Counted from the stretch's first letter, positions 25,888 to 34,167 are shown. The stretch is DNA of 64,000 nucleotides from Devosia limi DSM 17137 (GCF_900128975.1 NZ_FQVC01000001.1:666628-730627); one strand, 5' to 3'. Translations and numbers: made by a program. Notes: a model not told the origin generated them from the letters alone.

Positions 25888-26609
25888 GGCCTGTGGCTCC
25901 AGCCCGGCACCAGGATCAGCGCGAAATACGGCGCCACATCATCGGCCTTGTCAGCCAGCCGCATCGATAGCCCATTGGCCATGGTCCCGCGCTCGACATA
26001 GACCGCCGTTTCCAGCCGCCCCGCCGCCGCAATCGCCCGCCTGATCTTGGCCAGGTTGCGCCCCACCTTCATGATCACCGCCCCATCGCTATCACCCAGC
26101 CGGCGCAGCAACTCGGCCTCATCTAGTGTGCCCGGCAGCACCGCCAGGATATCGTCGCCCTGCACCAGCGGCAGCCCCGCCGCCGACCAGCATCCCGACA
26201 TCGCCGTAATCCCCGGTATCACCTCGGTCGGATAAGTCGACGCCAGCCGCACATGCAGATGCATATAGGAGCCATAGAACAGCGGATCGCCCTCGCTCAG
26301 CACCGCCACATTGCGCCCCGCATCCAGATGCGCCGCAATCCGCGCGGCCGAGGCCTCGTAAAACGCTTCCATCTGCGATTTGTAATCGTCGTGATGGCGC
26401 TCGATCTCGGTGGTCACCGGATAGTCCAGCGCCTCCTCGATCTGCTCGGCAGCGATCAGATCCGCCACGATCCGCCGCGCATTGCTGGCATTGCCCGCCT
26501 TGGCGAAATACGCCACCACATCGGCCCGCTCGATTGCCCGCGCCGCCTTGAAAGTCAGCAGCTCCGGATCACCCGGCCCGGTGCCCACGCCATAAAGCTG
26601 GCCACTCAT
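25884..26609 (-). CDS. cobI: Precorrin-2 C20-methyltransferase
   Basis: The 241-residue protein begins MSGQLYGVGTGPGDPELLTF, followed by VAVLSEGDPLFYGSYMHLH and VIPGITAMSGCWSAAGLP, as in CobI/CbiL. It adds a methyl group at C20 of precorrin-2, the first committed step of the corrin branch. It overlaps cobH upstream and cobJ downstream as ATGA. Confidence 0.96.
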   Translation of the reverse strand: MSGQLYGVGTGPGDPELLTFKAARAIERADVVAYFAKAGNASNARRIVADLIAAEQIEEALDYPVTTEIERHHDDYKSQMEAFYEASAARIAAHLDAGRNVAVLSEGDPLFYGSYMHLHVRLASTYPTEVIPGITAMSGCWSAAGLPLVQGDDILAVLPGTLDEAELLRRLGDSDGAVIMKVGRNLAKIRRAIAAAGRLETAVYVERGTMANGLSMRLADKADDVAPYFALILVPGWSHRP

Positions 26610-27244
26610 AGACCGGGCCTCGCCAATGCATTGAGCGCCGCCGCCGTAATCGCGCTGCCCCCCAGCCGCCCGCGCACGATGGCATAGGGCACGCCATAGG
26701 AATTCTCCGCCAGCGCCGCCTTGGATTCCGCCGCGCCGACAAAGCCCACCGGCATTCCCAGGATTGCCGCCGGCTTGGGCGCGCCATCGCGCAGCATTTC
26801 CAGCAGGTGGAACAGTGCCGTCGGCGCATTGCCGATGGCCACCACCGATCCGGCTAGCCGCTCAACCCACAGATGCAGCGCCGCCGCCGAGCGCGTATTG
26901 CCGATCTCGGCCGCGATCACCGGCGTCTGCGGATCGCGCAGCGTGCAGATCACTGCATTGTTCGCCGGCAATCGCGCTGCCGTCACCCCGCGCGACACCA
27001 TTTCGGCATCGCAAAAGATCGGCGCGCCGGCCCCGAGAGCCGCCCGCGCCGCCGCCACGAAGCCGGGGCCAAATTCAAAAAACTGCGCCGCTTCGACCAT
27101 GCCGGCGGCATGCACCATGCGCACCGCCAGTTCGGCCTCATCAGGCGCAAAGCCGCTCAGATCGGTCTCGGCCCGGATCATGGCAAAGGACTGGGTGTAG
27201 ATGGCGTCGCCATCCTTGATGTAGTCGTAGTCGGTCATTGTCAT
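26606..27244 (-). CDS. cobH: Precorrin-8X methylmutase
   Basis: About 212 residues from the ATG at 27244, which overlaps the cobG stop as ATGA; the Met at 27238 is also possible. Family motifs are SFAMIRAETDLS, RMVHAAGM (with the catalytic His), and IGNAPTALFHLLEML, then GMPVGFVGAAESK. It moves the C11 methyl to C12 to form hydrogenobyrinic acid. The open frame continues 30 codons upstream into cobG, but that part is not conserved. Confidence 0.95.
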   Translation of the reverse strand: MTMTDYDYIKDGDAIYTQSFAMIRAETDLSGFAPDEAELAVRMVHAAGMVEAAQFFEFGPGFVAAARAALGAGAPIFCDAEMVSRGVTAARLPANNAVICTLRDPQTPVIAAEIGNTRSAAALHLWVERLAGSVVAIGNAPTALFHLLEMLRDGAPKPAAILGMPVGFVGAAESKAALAENSYGVPYAIVRGRLGGSAITAAALNALARPGL

Positions 27245-28572
27245 CCCTGCCGGACCGCCGCCACTATGGCCGCGTCGCCGAGCCGCTTGAAGCACGCTGC
27301 CACCGTTTCGCCCAGCGCGCGATTGTCGCGCCACAGGCCCGCCAGCTGCATTATGACCGGCTCGATAGCGTCAGCGCCGAATTGCGCCAGCGGCTTGTCG
27401 CCTGCCGTGGCCCCGATGACAAGCCCGCAGCCCACCTCGCCCCCAACCAGCGTCAGCAGTGCCGCCCGCGGATGCGCGCAGCCCTTGGCGCAACCCGAAA
27501 CATGCAGCTCAAACGAGCCATCAAACAATTCCTGCTCCAGCGCCGCCAGGCGTCCCGCAACCACCCGCGCCGGCACCAGGCCCGATGCACAGCCCGCGCT
27601 ACCTATACAGGCGCTGATCTTCAGCCGCCCATCCCGCTCGGCGGTGATAAGACCCAGCCCTGCCGCATCGGCCAGAAATCCCCGGGCTGCGGTTTCATCT
27701 TGTGTCAGCCCCAGCAGGCAATGATCCGGCGCCAGCTTGAATTCGTCGATCCCACGCGCCCGCGCCGCCTCAGCCAATCGCGCCAGCGCTACGCCATCCG
27801 CCGCCCCAAAACTCAGCGTCACCCGCGCCGCGCATCGTCCATCCTTGAGCGCCGTGATCGTGCGGGGCAGGGCAGTTCCCGCCACAAAATCATCATCGGC
27901 CCGCACCATTCCCGCAACCGCCGCTCGCGCCGCATCGACGGGAACGGTTCGCCCCCGCGCCTGCCGTCCAAGCTCCGCAATCAGCGCCAACCATGCCGTT
28001 ACCGCCCCAGCCGCATCCTCTGTCGCCACGATCCCGAGCGGCGTCTTCGCCAACCCAATCCGCCAATTGTCCCGATCAATCGCCACCAGCCGGACATCCG
28101 CAGCCAGCGCCGCCAATCCCGATCCAGCGGCGCTATCGATGACCACCGTCACCTTCGGCCCCAGCCGCGCCTGCAATCCAGCACTGCCCTGCCGAACCAT
28201 CGCCGCCATGGCCAGCGCATCGCCGCGCTCGTCGGGATCGAGCCCGCTCAGTGGCCCAATCTCGATCGGTATCCCCGTCTCGATCGCCACCACGCTCTCA
28301 ACCGCACTGGCAAATTCCGGCACGCTCTCGGCGCGCAGCCCCCGCACCTGCAGATTGCCCCGTGCCGTCACCTCGACCAGCCCATTGCCATAGCGGCCCG
28401 CCAGCCCGGCAATCCCAGCCAATTGCTCCGGCGTCAGTTCCCCACCCACCGGCCGCAGCCGCGCCAGCAGCCCGTCACCCGTTTGCATCGGCGCCCGCAG
28501 CGTCGGACATTCCCCCCGCCGCCGCCCTGGCGATAGCAATGCTGTCTGGCTCACATCACAGGTCCACTTCAT
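27241..28572 (-). CDS. cobG: Precorrin-3B synthase (CobG)
   Basis: The 443-residue protein resembles sulfite/nitrite reductases. Near the N-terminus is APMQTGDGLLARLRP, and in the second half are the Cys residues ACIGSAGCASG and VSGCAKGCAHP that hold the 4Fe-4S cluster and sirohaem-like centre. CobG uses oxygen to form the C20 hydroxy-lactone, which marks the aerobic cobalamin route. The start is set at ATG 28572; a TTG at 28644 would add 24 residues. No ribosome site clearly decides. Confidence 0.92.
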   Translation of the reverse strand: MKWTCDVSQTALLSPGRRRGECPTLRAPMQTGDGLLARLRPVGGELTPEQLAGIAGLAGRYGNGLVEVTARGNLQVRGLRAESVPEFASAVESVVAIETGIPIEIGPLSGLDPDERGDALAMAAMVRQGSAGLQARLGPKVTVVIDSAAGSGLAALAADVRLVAIDRDNWRIGLAKTPLGIVATEDAAGAVTAWLALIAELGRQARGRTVPVDAARAAVAGMVRADDDFVAGTALPRTITALKDGRCAARVTLSFGAADGVALARLAEAARARGIDEFKLAPDHCLLGLTQDETAARGFLADAAGLGLITAERDGRLKISACIGSAGCASGLVPARVVAGRLAALEQELFDGSFELHVSGCAKGCAHPRAALLTLVGGEVGCGLVIGATAGDKPLAQFGADAIEPVIMQLAGLWRDNRALGETVAACFKRLGDAAIVAAVRQG

Positions 28573-28664
28573 CTCCCCGATCTGTATACGATCAGGGCAG
28601 GGCACACAAAGCGCCTGCCACGCGCCGGTCCCTTCCGCGCCCAACCACGCTGCTAAACCACGGC

Positions 28665-28746
28665 GTCATTCCCGCGCAGGCGGGGGAATCCATTCCACCT
28701 CTTCCGTGCACCCAAGAATGGACTCCCGCCTACGCGGGAGTGACCC
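28665..28746. repeat. Family A palindromic repeat, inverted pair
   Basis: TCATTCCCGCGCAGGCGGG is followed about 35 bp later by an inverted copy, CCCGCCTACGCGGGAGTGA, so a large stem could form. Confidence 0.8.
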
Positions 28747-28790
28747 GGATGAACCAAACCAACCCGATCCCTCCCACCCTCCGATCTGTC

Positions 28791-28826
28791 CCCTCCCCCT
28801 CGAGGGGGAGGGCTAGGGTGGGGGCG
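28791..28826. repeat. Family B palindromic repeat
   Basis: CCCCTCCCCCTCGAGGGGGA is followed by the GGGCTAGGGTGGGGG tail. Confidence 0.75.
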
Positions 28827-28841
28827 CTGCGCCAAGCGCAA

Positions 28842-29585
28842 TCACCCCCGCTCCCGCAACAAATACACATCCATGATCCACCCATGCTGGTCCCGCGCCG
28901 CTTGCCTCGTGTCGATGATCTCCCCCGCCACGTCCCCCAACCGGCCGCTGATCAAAATTTCGTCCGCCGTCCCCAGATAGGCTCCCCAGAAAATCTCCAG
29001 CTCCGGGTCCTGGCCCAGAAACGCCGTCTGCCCGTCCAGCATCACCACGCTATCGCCTTGCGGACCCAGCTCCGCCAGCCGCCGCCCGGTGGTCATCTGC
29101 ACCGGTTCACCCACCCGGTTGAGCGCAATGCCATGCGCTGCCGTCAGCGCCTGGATGCTGGTAATCCCCGGAATGATCGAGACGCGAAACGCCCCCGGCA
29201 TCGCCGCGCGCACCCGTTCCAATATGCGGATCGTGCTGTCATAAAGCCCTGGATCCCCCCAGACCAAAAACGCCCCAGTGCCCCCGTCCGGCACCTGTGC
29301 CAGCAGCTCCGCAAACTGACCCGCCAGCGCCTCATGCCAGGCGTCCACGCGCGCCTTGTAGTCGGCAATCGCCGGGTTCCGCACCGGCGGTTCATAGTCG
29401 ATGATCCCGGCCGCATTGGTCACGTAGCGCCGGCAGATCTCGCGCCGCACATCCGCCAATTCGCTCTTGCCCGCTCCCTTATCGGGAATGAACAGGGCAT
29501 CGGCGCGGTTGAGCGCATTGATGGCCTGCATGGTCACATGCTCCGGATTGCCGGTGCCGATCCCCACGATCTCGACTGTTTTCAT
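28842..29585 (-). CDS. cobF: Precorrin-6A synthase (deacetylating)
   Basis: The 247-residue tetrapyrrole methylase begins MKTVEIVGIGTGNPEHVTMQ, with FLVWGDPGLYDSTIRIL and IPGITSIQALTAAHG. CobF adds a methyl at C1 and removes the acetyl group. The long upstream extension is rejected because a ribosome site (GAGG) precedes this ATG and the added sequence is not conserved. It lies 269 bp upstream of cobG, separated by repeats, and is transcribed away from an ArsR gene, leaving a 126 bp promoter region. Confidence 0.94.
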   Translation of the reverse strand: MKTVEIVGIGTGNPEHVTMQAINALNRADALFIPDKGAGKSELADVRREICRRYVTNAAGIIDYEPPVRNPAIADYKARVDAWHEALAGQFAELLAQVPDGGTGAFLVWGDPGLYDSTIRILERVRAAMPGAFRVSIIPGITSIQALTAAHGIALNRVGEPVQMTTGRRLAELGPQGDSVVMLDGQTAFLGQDPELEIFWGAYLGTADEILISGRLGDVAGEIIDTRQAARDQHGWIMDVYLLRERG

Positions 29586-29674
29586 CGTTGCCGCCTCGCG
29601 CTGGTTACCTCCGGCAGATGCCACGGACCGCTTCCGGCCACAAGGCAGTTGACTTCCGCCCCAGTCGGATATAC

Positions 29675-29705
29675 TCAACCAGTTAGTATTATATAAAATG
29701 GTTGA
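29675..29705. promoter_or_regulatory. Inverted repeat TCAACCA-N17-TGGTTGA before the ArsR gene
   Basis: Perfect 7-bp arms (29675-29681 and 29699-29705) flank an A/T-rich spacer; the ATG follows 6 bp later. It fits an autoregulatory ArsR-type operator and may also affect divergent cobF. Confidence 0.55.
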
Positions 29706-29711
29706 ATAAAG

Positions 29712-30059
29712 ATGGCTACAGACCAACTCAGCCTGACCCTGGCGGCGCTCGCCGATCCAACCCGCCGCGGCATTCTCGCCCGTCTGTCGCAGGGCGAGGC
29801 CAGCGTCAACGAGCTCGCCGAACCATTCGACATGACCCTGGCTGCCGTCTCCAAGCACATCAAGGTGTTGGAGTCAGCCGGTCTCGTCAGCCGCAGCAAG
29901 TCCGCCCAATGGCGTCCCTGCAAGCTCGAAGCCGCCCCCATGCGCGATGTCGTGGGCTGGCTCGAGCAATACCGCCGGTTCTGGGAACAGAACCTCGACA
30001 ATCTCGATGCTTACCTCAAGCAGCTGCAGACTCCCGACCCCACCCGGCCCAAGAACTGA
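29712..30059 (+). CDS. ArsR-family transcriptional regulator (SRPBCC-linked)
   Basis: The 115-residue winged-helix protein begins with LAALADPTRRGILARLSQGE and has the recognition region DMTLAAVSKHIKVLESAGLV. It lacks the Cys or His clusters of metal-sensing ArsR/SmtB members. It is followed 12 bp later by an SRPBCC gene, a common pairing in which the ArsR member represses a small-molecule-binding SRPBCC protein. The effector is unknown. Confidence 0.88.
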   Translation: MATDQLSLTLAALADPTRRGILARLSQGEASVNELAEPFDMTLAAVSKHIKVLESAGLVSRSKSAQWRPCKLEAAPMRDVVGWLEQYRRFWEQNLDNLDAYLKQLQTPDPTRPKN

Positions 30060-30071
30060 AGGAGCAATCCA

Positions 30072-30563
30072 ATGACCGCATTCGCCAACCCGTTCAAAAC
30101 CGAACTGCCCGCCGACGAGCCGATCATCATCATGTCGCGCACCTTCGATGCGCCGCTGGCACTGGTCTGGAAAGTCTGGACCCAGCCCGAGCACGTTGCC
30201 TATTGGTGGGGGCCCGGACAGGACAATGAAATTGTCCACTATGATGTCCGCACCGGCGGCAAATGGCGCATCAAGTCATCCATGGGCGATGGCGGACCGG
30301 TGGTGTTCTTCGGCACCTATCTCGACGTACAGCCCCAATCGCTGATCAAGAACACCTTCGTCGTCGAAGGCATGTTCGAGGAAGACGACCGCTTCTTTGA
30401 GGAGCACCATTTCGAGGAGCGTGACGGCAAGGTCCACTACCATTCGATCACCCGCCTCGAAAACTTCGAGAGCCGCCAGGGCGTCATCGATAGCGGCATG
30501 GAATGGGGCGCCAATGCCTCCATGGCCAAGGTCGACGAACTCCTCGAACGCCTCAAGAAGTAG
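30072..30563 (+). CDS. SRPBCC (AHSA1-type) domain protein
   Basis: The 163-residue protein has the START/Bet v1-like fold used by AHSA1 homologues: MSRTFDAPLALVWKVWTQPE, then VAYWWGPG, then DVRTGGKWRI and FEERDGKVHYHS. It is soluble, with no signal peptide. Such proteins bind hydrophobic ligands, but no substrate can be read here. It is co-transcribed with the ArsR gene. Confidence 0.88.
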   Translation: MTAFANPFKTELPADEPIIIMSRTFDAPLALVWKVWTQPEHVAYWWGPGQDNEIVHYDVRTGGKWRIKSSMGDGGPVVFFGTYLDVQPQSLIKNTFVVEGMFEEDDRFFEEHHFEERDGKVHYHSITRLENFESRQGVIDSGMEWGANASMAKVDELLERLKK

Positions 30564-30601
30564 CCGGGATTGGACCGTAGCCCGGTTCCGTCTCGCCTCC
30601 C

Positions 30602-30640
30602 CGCCACGCTGCCCACGGACTTGATCCGTGGGCCTCTCTC
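30602..30640. repeat. Family C palindromic repeat, copy 1
   Basis: GCCCACGGA pairs with TCCGTGGGC (30611-30633) around CTTGA. It may serve as a terminator for the SRPBCC gene. Confidence 0.75.
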
Positions 30641-30669
30641 CCGACGCACTGATCGCTCTCAACCCACTG

Positions 30670-30697
30670 GGTCATTCCCGCGCAGGCAGGAATCTCC
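30670..30697. repeat. Family A palindromic repeat, degenerate single copy
   Basis: GTCATTCCCGCGCAGGCAGG resembles the family A left half, with one stem mismatch. Confidence 0.65.
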
Positions 30698-30722
30698 TTC
30701 CTTCAGGCTGGCTCAGGCGCCC

Positions 30723-31496
30723 TCACACCTGCCGCGCCAGAAATTCCCCCACCGCGTCCCAGAACAGCCCCGTATTCACCGCACTGTGGTCGGCATTGGC
30801 GATGATCGACAATTCCCCCCTGCCAATCCCCTTGAACAGCCGCGCCGCCGCATCGACGCCGCCCAGTTCGTCCCGATCCCCCATGATCACCAGCGCGGGG
30901 TCGGTGATCGTGGCCAGCTGCTCGGCGCTGTAGCTCGGCAGGCCCAGCCACAGCGTCGAAATCTGCTTGAGGTAATCCCGCCAATAGTCCGGTCCATAAA
31001 CTGCACTATGCGAGGCCTTGATCACCTCGAAGAAACCACCAAACGCCTGTTCCATCACCACGAGGTCAGCTTCACCCGGCCGAGTGAAGCCCCAGCTCCG
31101 CAACCCTGCCAGATAGCTTTCCACCGGCGCACTCACTGTGCCGCCCATGACCAGCGCTCTGGCAAAGCCGGGGTGCCGCAACCCGATTTCCAGCGCGCTC
31201 TGCCCGCCATCGCTATAGCCAACGATCAATGGCCGCTCGATCCCAAGCGCGGCGCAGAACGCCACCACATCATCGGCCATCTGCGGATAGCTTAGCTCCC
31301 CCGCCGGATTGTCGGTACCGCCATGCCCGCGCGTATCGGGCGCCAGCACGCGATAGCGCTCGGCCAGCTTTTCGATCTGCCCCTTCCAGCTATTCGATGT
31401 CGTCAGCCCGCCATGCAGCAGCACCAGCGGCTGCCCTTGGCCCTCGTCGCGATAGAAAATCCGGAGGCCGCCCGCCTCGATATGCTTGCCGTCCAT
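30723..31496 (-). CDS. Alpha/beta hydrolase
   Basis: The 257-residue protein has HGGLTTSNSWKGQIEKL (oxyanion), APDTRGHGGTDNP, the nucleophile elbow VGYSDGGQSA, an Asp in MGDRDELGG and a final His in NADHSAVNT. All catalytic residues of the Ser-Asp-His triad are present. The closest general type is the haloperoxidase/ester hydrolase group. It starts directly after the SRPBCC stop, so the ArsR-SRPBCC-hydrolase order looks like an operon. The substrate is unknown. Confidence 0.87.
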   Translation of the reverse strand: MDGKHIEAGGLRIFYRDEGQGQPLVLLHGGLTTSNSWKGQIEKLAERYRVLAPDTRGHGGTDNPAGELSYPQMADDVVAFCAALGIERPLIVGYSDGGQSALEIGLRHPGFARALVMGGTVSAPVESYLAGLRSWGFTRPGEADLVVMEQAFGGFFEVIKASHSAVYGPDYWRDYLKQISTLWLGLPSYSAEQLATITDPALVIMGDRDELGGVDAAARLFKGIGRGELSIIANADHSAVNTGLFWDAVGEFLARQV

Positions 31497-31967
31497 CTAG
31501 TTCGCCGCCTGCCTGGTCAAATACGCCCCCAGCGCATCCAACAAGTCGCTGGTGCCGCGCTCGCGCCCGCCCGCATCATCAAATCCGTCCAGAAACGCCC
31601 CATGCTCGGTCAGCACCAGCCGCGAGCCTTCGCCGTCCGGGGTAATCTCGAACGTCGCCAGCGACACCGAAATCTTGGTGTCATCCAGCGACATTTCATA
31701 GGTGTAGATAATCCGGTGATCCCTCACGATGTCCTGGTAGATCGCCTCGAACTTGTGCACTGGCCCCTCGGGTGGCCCGCCCACGCTGGTCTCGCGCCCG
31801 CCAATGCGGAAATCCATCTCGTGTTGGTCCGGGCCCCATTCTTCCGGGCCATTGAACCAGTGTTTCTTGGCCGCGGGATCGGAAAGGGCCTTGAATACCC
31901 GCGCCGGCTTGGCCGGGTAGCGGCGCTCCAAAGTAAAGCTGCCATGGGCAATGCTGTGCTTGGTCAT
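31497..31967 (-). CDS. SRPBCC (AHSA1-type) domain protein, second copy
   Basis: The 156-residue protein has ERRYPAKPARVFKALSDPAA, HWFNGPEEW, DFRIGGRETS and AFLDGFDDAGGRERGTSDLL, typical of AHSA1-like SRPBCC members. It overlaps the ArsR gene upstream as ATGA and abuts the hydrolase gene. It is related in type, but not a close copy, to the SRPBCC protein at 30072. Confidence 0.88.
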   Translation of the reverse strand: MTKHSIAHGSFTLERRYPAKPARVFKALSDPAAKKHWFNGPEEWGPDQHEMDFRIGGRETSVGGPPEGPVHKFEAIYQDIVRDHRIIYTYEMSLDDTKISVSLATFEITPDGEGSRLVLTEHGAFLDGFDDAGGRERGTSDLLDALGAYLTRQAAN

Positions 31968-32314
31968 GTCTTGCTCTCGGGTTCGTCTTCAGTCTGGGCC
32001 AGGAACTCGCCCAATCGGTCCAGCCGCCGCACCCAGGTGGTGCGCCGCTCGTTGATCCATTGCTCGGCCAGGCTCAACGCCTCCGGCTGGATCTGGCAGG
32101 TTCGCACCCGCCCCAGCTTCTGCGAACTCACCAGCCCGCTGGCTTCCAGCACCTGCAGGTGCTGCACTACGGCGGGCAGGGACATGGCAAACGGCTTGGC
32201 CAGTTCGCTGACCGAGGCAGGGCCACGGCTCAGCCGATCCACCATCATCCGGCGGGTCGGGTCTGCCAGCGCCTGAAACATCAGATCGAGATTGGGCGAT
32301 TGTTGGTTAAGCAT
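31964..32314 (-). CDS. ArsR-family transcriptional regulator, second SRPBCC-linked copy
   Basis: The 116-residue winged-helix protein has FQALADPTRRMMVDRLSRGP and the helix region AMSLPAVVQHLQVLEASGLV. There is no evident metal-binding cluster. The ATG at 32314 is chosen over an upstream TTG because it lies in the centre of a large inverted repeat that reads as its operator. It is the first gene of an ArsR-SRPBCC-hydrolase operon, and the CDF gene lies just upstream on the same strand. Confidence 0.88.
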   Translation of the reverse strand: MLNQQSPNLDLMFQALADPTRRMMVDRLSRGPASVSELAKPFAMSLPAVVQHLQVLEASGLVSSQKLGRVRTCQIQPEALSLAEQWINERRTTWVRRLDRLGEFLAQTEDEPESKT

Positions 32315-32329
32315 AGCCTTAACTAACAA
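32300..32329. promoter_or_regulatory. Large inverted repeat over the ArsR start codon
   Basis: TTGTTGGTTAAG and CTTAACTAACAA match in 11 of 12 positions around a 6-bp centre that holds the start codon. It fits an operator for self-repression, blocking both transcription and translation start. Confidence 0.55.
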
Positions 32330-32344
32330 TCGCCTGCCATAGTG

Positions 32345-33334
32345 TCAATCGTCCGCAGCGGGCAGGGCGCCCGTGCCCGCCGTCTTGGCCCAGTCGATTT
32401 CTACCGTCGCATGGCCGATGCCATATTTGTCGGCCAGTACATCCTTGACCGCCGCCGTCGTCCCGGCCGGATCGGCTCCGCCCGCCAGCGCGAGTTCCAG
32501 CGTTGCCGCTGGCCGGCCCGACGTGATTGACCACACATGCACATGGCTGACCGCCTTGACGCCGGGGATGGCGGACAATGCGCCGCGCACCTCGTCGATC
32601 ACCACATTGCCCGGCACGCCTTCCATCAGGATATTGAGCGAACTCTTCAGCAGCGCCCAGCCGCTGCGCAGCACCAGTGCCGATAGCAGCACCGACAGGA
32701 TCGGGTCGATCGGCGTCCACCCCGTCAGCCAGATGACGATAGCCGCCACGATCGCCGCCACGGAGCCGAGCAGGTCACCCAGCACATGCAGCATCGCGCC
32801 CTTGATATTGATATGGTCCTTATCGCCGCGCGACAGGATGAAGAACACCACGATATTGATGATCAGCCCCGCCACCGCGACGATCATCATCGGCCCGGCC
32901 AGCACCGGCGACGGCTCCAGCAGCCGCAGCACCGCCTCATAGGCAATCCAGGCCACCAGCAACATCAGCGCCAGCGCATTGACGAAGCCCGCCACCACTT
33001 CCAGCCGGAGATAGCCAAAGGTCCGTCGCCCATCCGGCGCCCGCCGCCCCAGCCGGAACCCGGTCCAGGCCAGTCCCAGCGCCAGCGCATCGGTCAGCAT
33101 GTGCCCGGCATCGGCAATCAGCGCCAGCGAGCCCGACATCACACCGCCGATCACCTCGATCACCATGAAGCTGGCAGTCAGCAGCAGCCCCAGCAGCACC
33201 ACGCGCTCATTATTGTTGCTCACCGCCGGGGCATGGCTGTGCCCGGCATGATCGTGCCCGGCATGATCGTGGTCGGCATGATCGTGGTGGGTCTGCCCCT
33301 TCTGCTTATGCTTGCTGCTGTCGTGCGCCGTCAT
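32345..33334 (-). CDS. Cation diffusion facilitator (zinc/cobalt exporter type)
   Basis: The 329-residue protein begins with a His/Asp-rich cytoplasmic tail (residues 14-36), followed by six membrane helices and a C-terminal cytoplasmic domain. Metal-site motifs are ADAGHMLTD in helix 2 and LHVLGDLLG in helix 5. It resembles CzcD/ZitB or DmeF exporters, which expel Zn2+ or Co2+ in exchange for protons. The ribosome site GAAGGA precedes the ATG. An SmtB-like dyad in its promoter supports metal-dependent induction. Confidence 0.93.
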   Translation of the reverse strand: MTAHDSSKHKQKGQTHHDHADHDHAGHDHAGHSHAPAVSNNNERVVLLGLLLTASFMVIEVIGGVMSGSLALIADAGHMLTDALALGLAWTGFRLGRRAPDGRRTFGYLRLEVVAGFVNALALMLLVAWIAYEAVLRLLEPSPVLAGPMMIVAVAGLIINIVVFFILSRGDKDHINIKGAMLHVLGDLLGSVAAIVAAIVIWLTGWTPIDPILSVLLSALVLRSGWALLKSSLNILMEGVPGNVVIDEVRGALSAIPGVKAVSHVHVWSITSGRPAATLELALAGGADPAGTTAAVKDVLADKYGIGHATVEIDWAKTAGTGALPAADD

Positions 33335-33369
33335 CAGACCATTCCTTCATTTCGGTGATAAACGAACAT

Positions 33370-33385
33370 ATGAACATGTATTCAT
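33370..33385. promoter_or_regulatory. SmtB/ArsR-type metal-sensor operator candidate
   Basis: ATGAACA-TG-TATTCAT is a near-perfect dyad of the ATGAACA...TATTCA class bound by Zn-sensing ArsR/SmtB repressors. On the minus strand it lies between a TTGAAT and a TATGTT, 36-51 bp upstream of the CDF start. Confidence 0.55.
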
Positions 33386-33529
33386 GTAATTCAAGCATCT
33401 GGGTGTAGTGATAATTTTAACGTGAACCGACCGATGCGGGAACAGCTTGACCTTCCCACTTGGGAAACGGCCAGCCTGCGGCCATCGGTTCCGTCCTGAC
33501 GGGCCCGCCCTTTGACTTGGAGCATGAAG

Positions 33530-33895
33530 ATGAAGACCCTGATCCTTGCCGCTGTCGCTGTTGTCGCGCTGGCTCTGCCGGCCGCCGCGCAGGACGCCCA
33601 TGCCGGCCATGGCGCCGCAGCCGCCGCCAGTGCCGCCGATACTGCCTCCACCGCGGCCTACAAGGACGCCGCCGACGCGATGCACGCCGACATGGCCATC
33701 GACTACACCGGCTCGGCCGATATCGACTTCGTTCGCGGCATGATTCCCCATCACCAGGGCGCCATCGCCATGGCCAAGGTGGTTCTGGAGCACGGCGCCG
33801 ACGCCGAAATCCGCAAACTCGCCGAAGAGATCATCACCGCCCAGGAAGGCGAAATCGCCTGGATGCAGGACTGGCTCGCCAAGAACGGCGGCTGA
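33530..33895 (+). CDS. Periplasmic DUF305 protein (CopM-like)
   Basis: The 121-residue protein has an N-terminal signal peptide (MKTLILAAVAVVALALPAAA) cleaved before QDAHAGHG, a His/Met-rich start, and the DUF305 motif GMIPHHQGAIAMAK. Members such as CopM bind copper and aid metal handling in the periplasm. The ATG at 33530 is chosen because GGAG lies seven bases upstream; an ATG at 33524 is too close to it. Next to a CDF exporter, a metal-resistance role is reasonable, but the metal is not known. Confidence 0.87.
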   Translation: MKTLILAAVAVVALALPAAAQDAHAGHGAAAAASAADTASTAAYKDAADAMHADMAIDYTGSADIDFVRGMIPHHQGAIAMAKVVLEHGADAEIRKLAEEIITAQEGEIAWMQDWLAKNGG

Positions 33896-34002
33896 TCGGG
33901 GAGGGTGGGCTTGGGGCTGGGGCGGAGGGGCAAGAGCCCCAGAGCCCCAGAGCTTAGGAGAGGACCTCCCGCTCACGCCGCCTTGTCTTCACAAAACACG
34001 GA

Positions 34003-34107
34003 GTCATTCCCGCGGAGGCGGGAATCCACTCTGTCTTGCTTATGGAACTGCAGCGGACCTGAACCCGGCCGGCCAAGAATGGATTCCCGCCTCCGCGGGA
34101 ATGACCC
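34003..34107. repeat. Family A palindromic repeat, inverted pair
   Basis: GTCATTCCCGCGGAGGCGGG and the inverted CCCGCCTCCGCGGGAATGAC lie about 60 bp apart. Confidence 0.8.
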
Positions 34108-34167
34108 GGTGAAATTTCAGATCTTCAGGTTTCCGCGCATTGAGGCTGCCCCCACGCGTCCCACCCA

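Larger units (their letters stand above)
28573..28841. other. Intergenic region between cobF and cobG
   Basis: It holds a bipartite family A repeat (28665-28746) and a family B repeat (28791-28826). No recognisable cobalamin riboswitch (B12 box) was found on either strand. Any cobG promoter lies between the repeats and 28572. Confidence 0.5.

Noticed and set aside
28573..28841. A cobalamin riboswitch upstream of cobG
   Set aside because: No B12 box or conserved core could be found on either strand. Short GC-rich hairpins here belong to the dispersed repeats. A covariance-model search would settle it.
29586..29711. A cobalamin riboswitch upstream of cobF
   Set aside because: Only loose partial similarity (CCGGAAGCGG) was seen, without a B12 box or pseudoknot partner.
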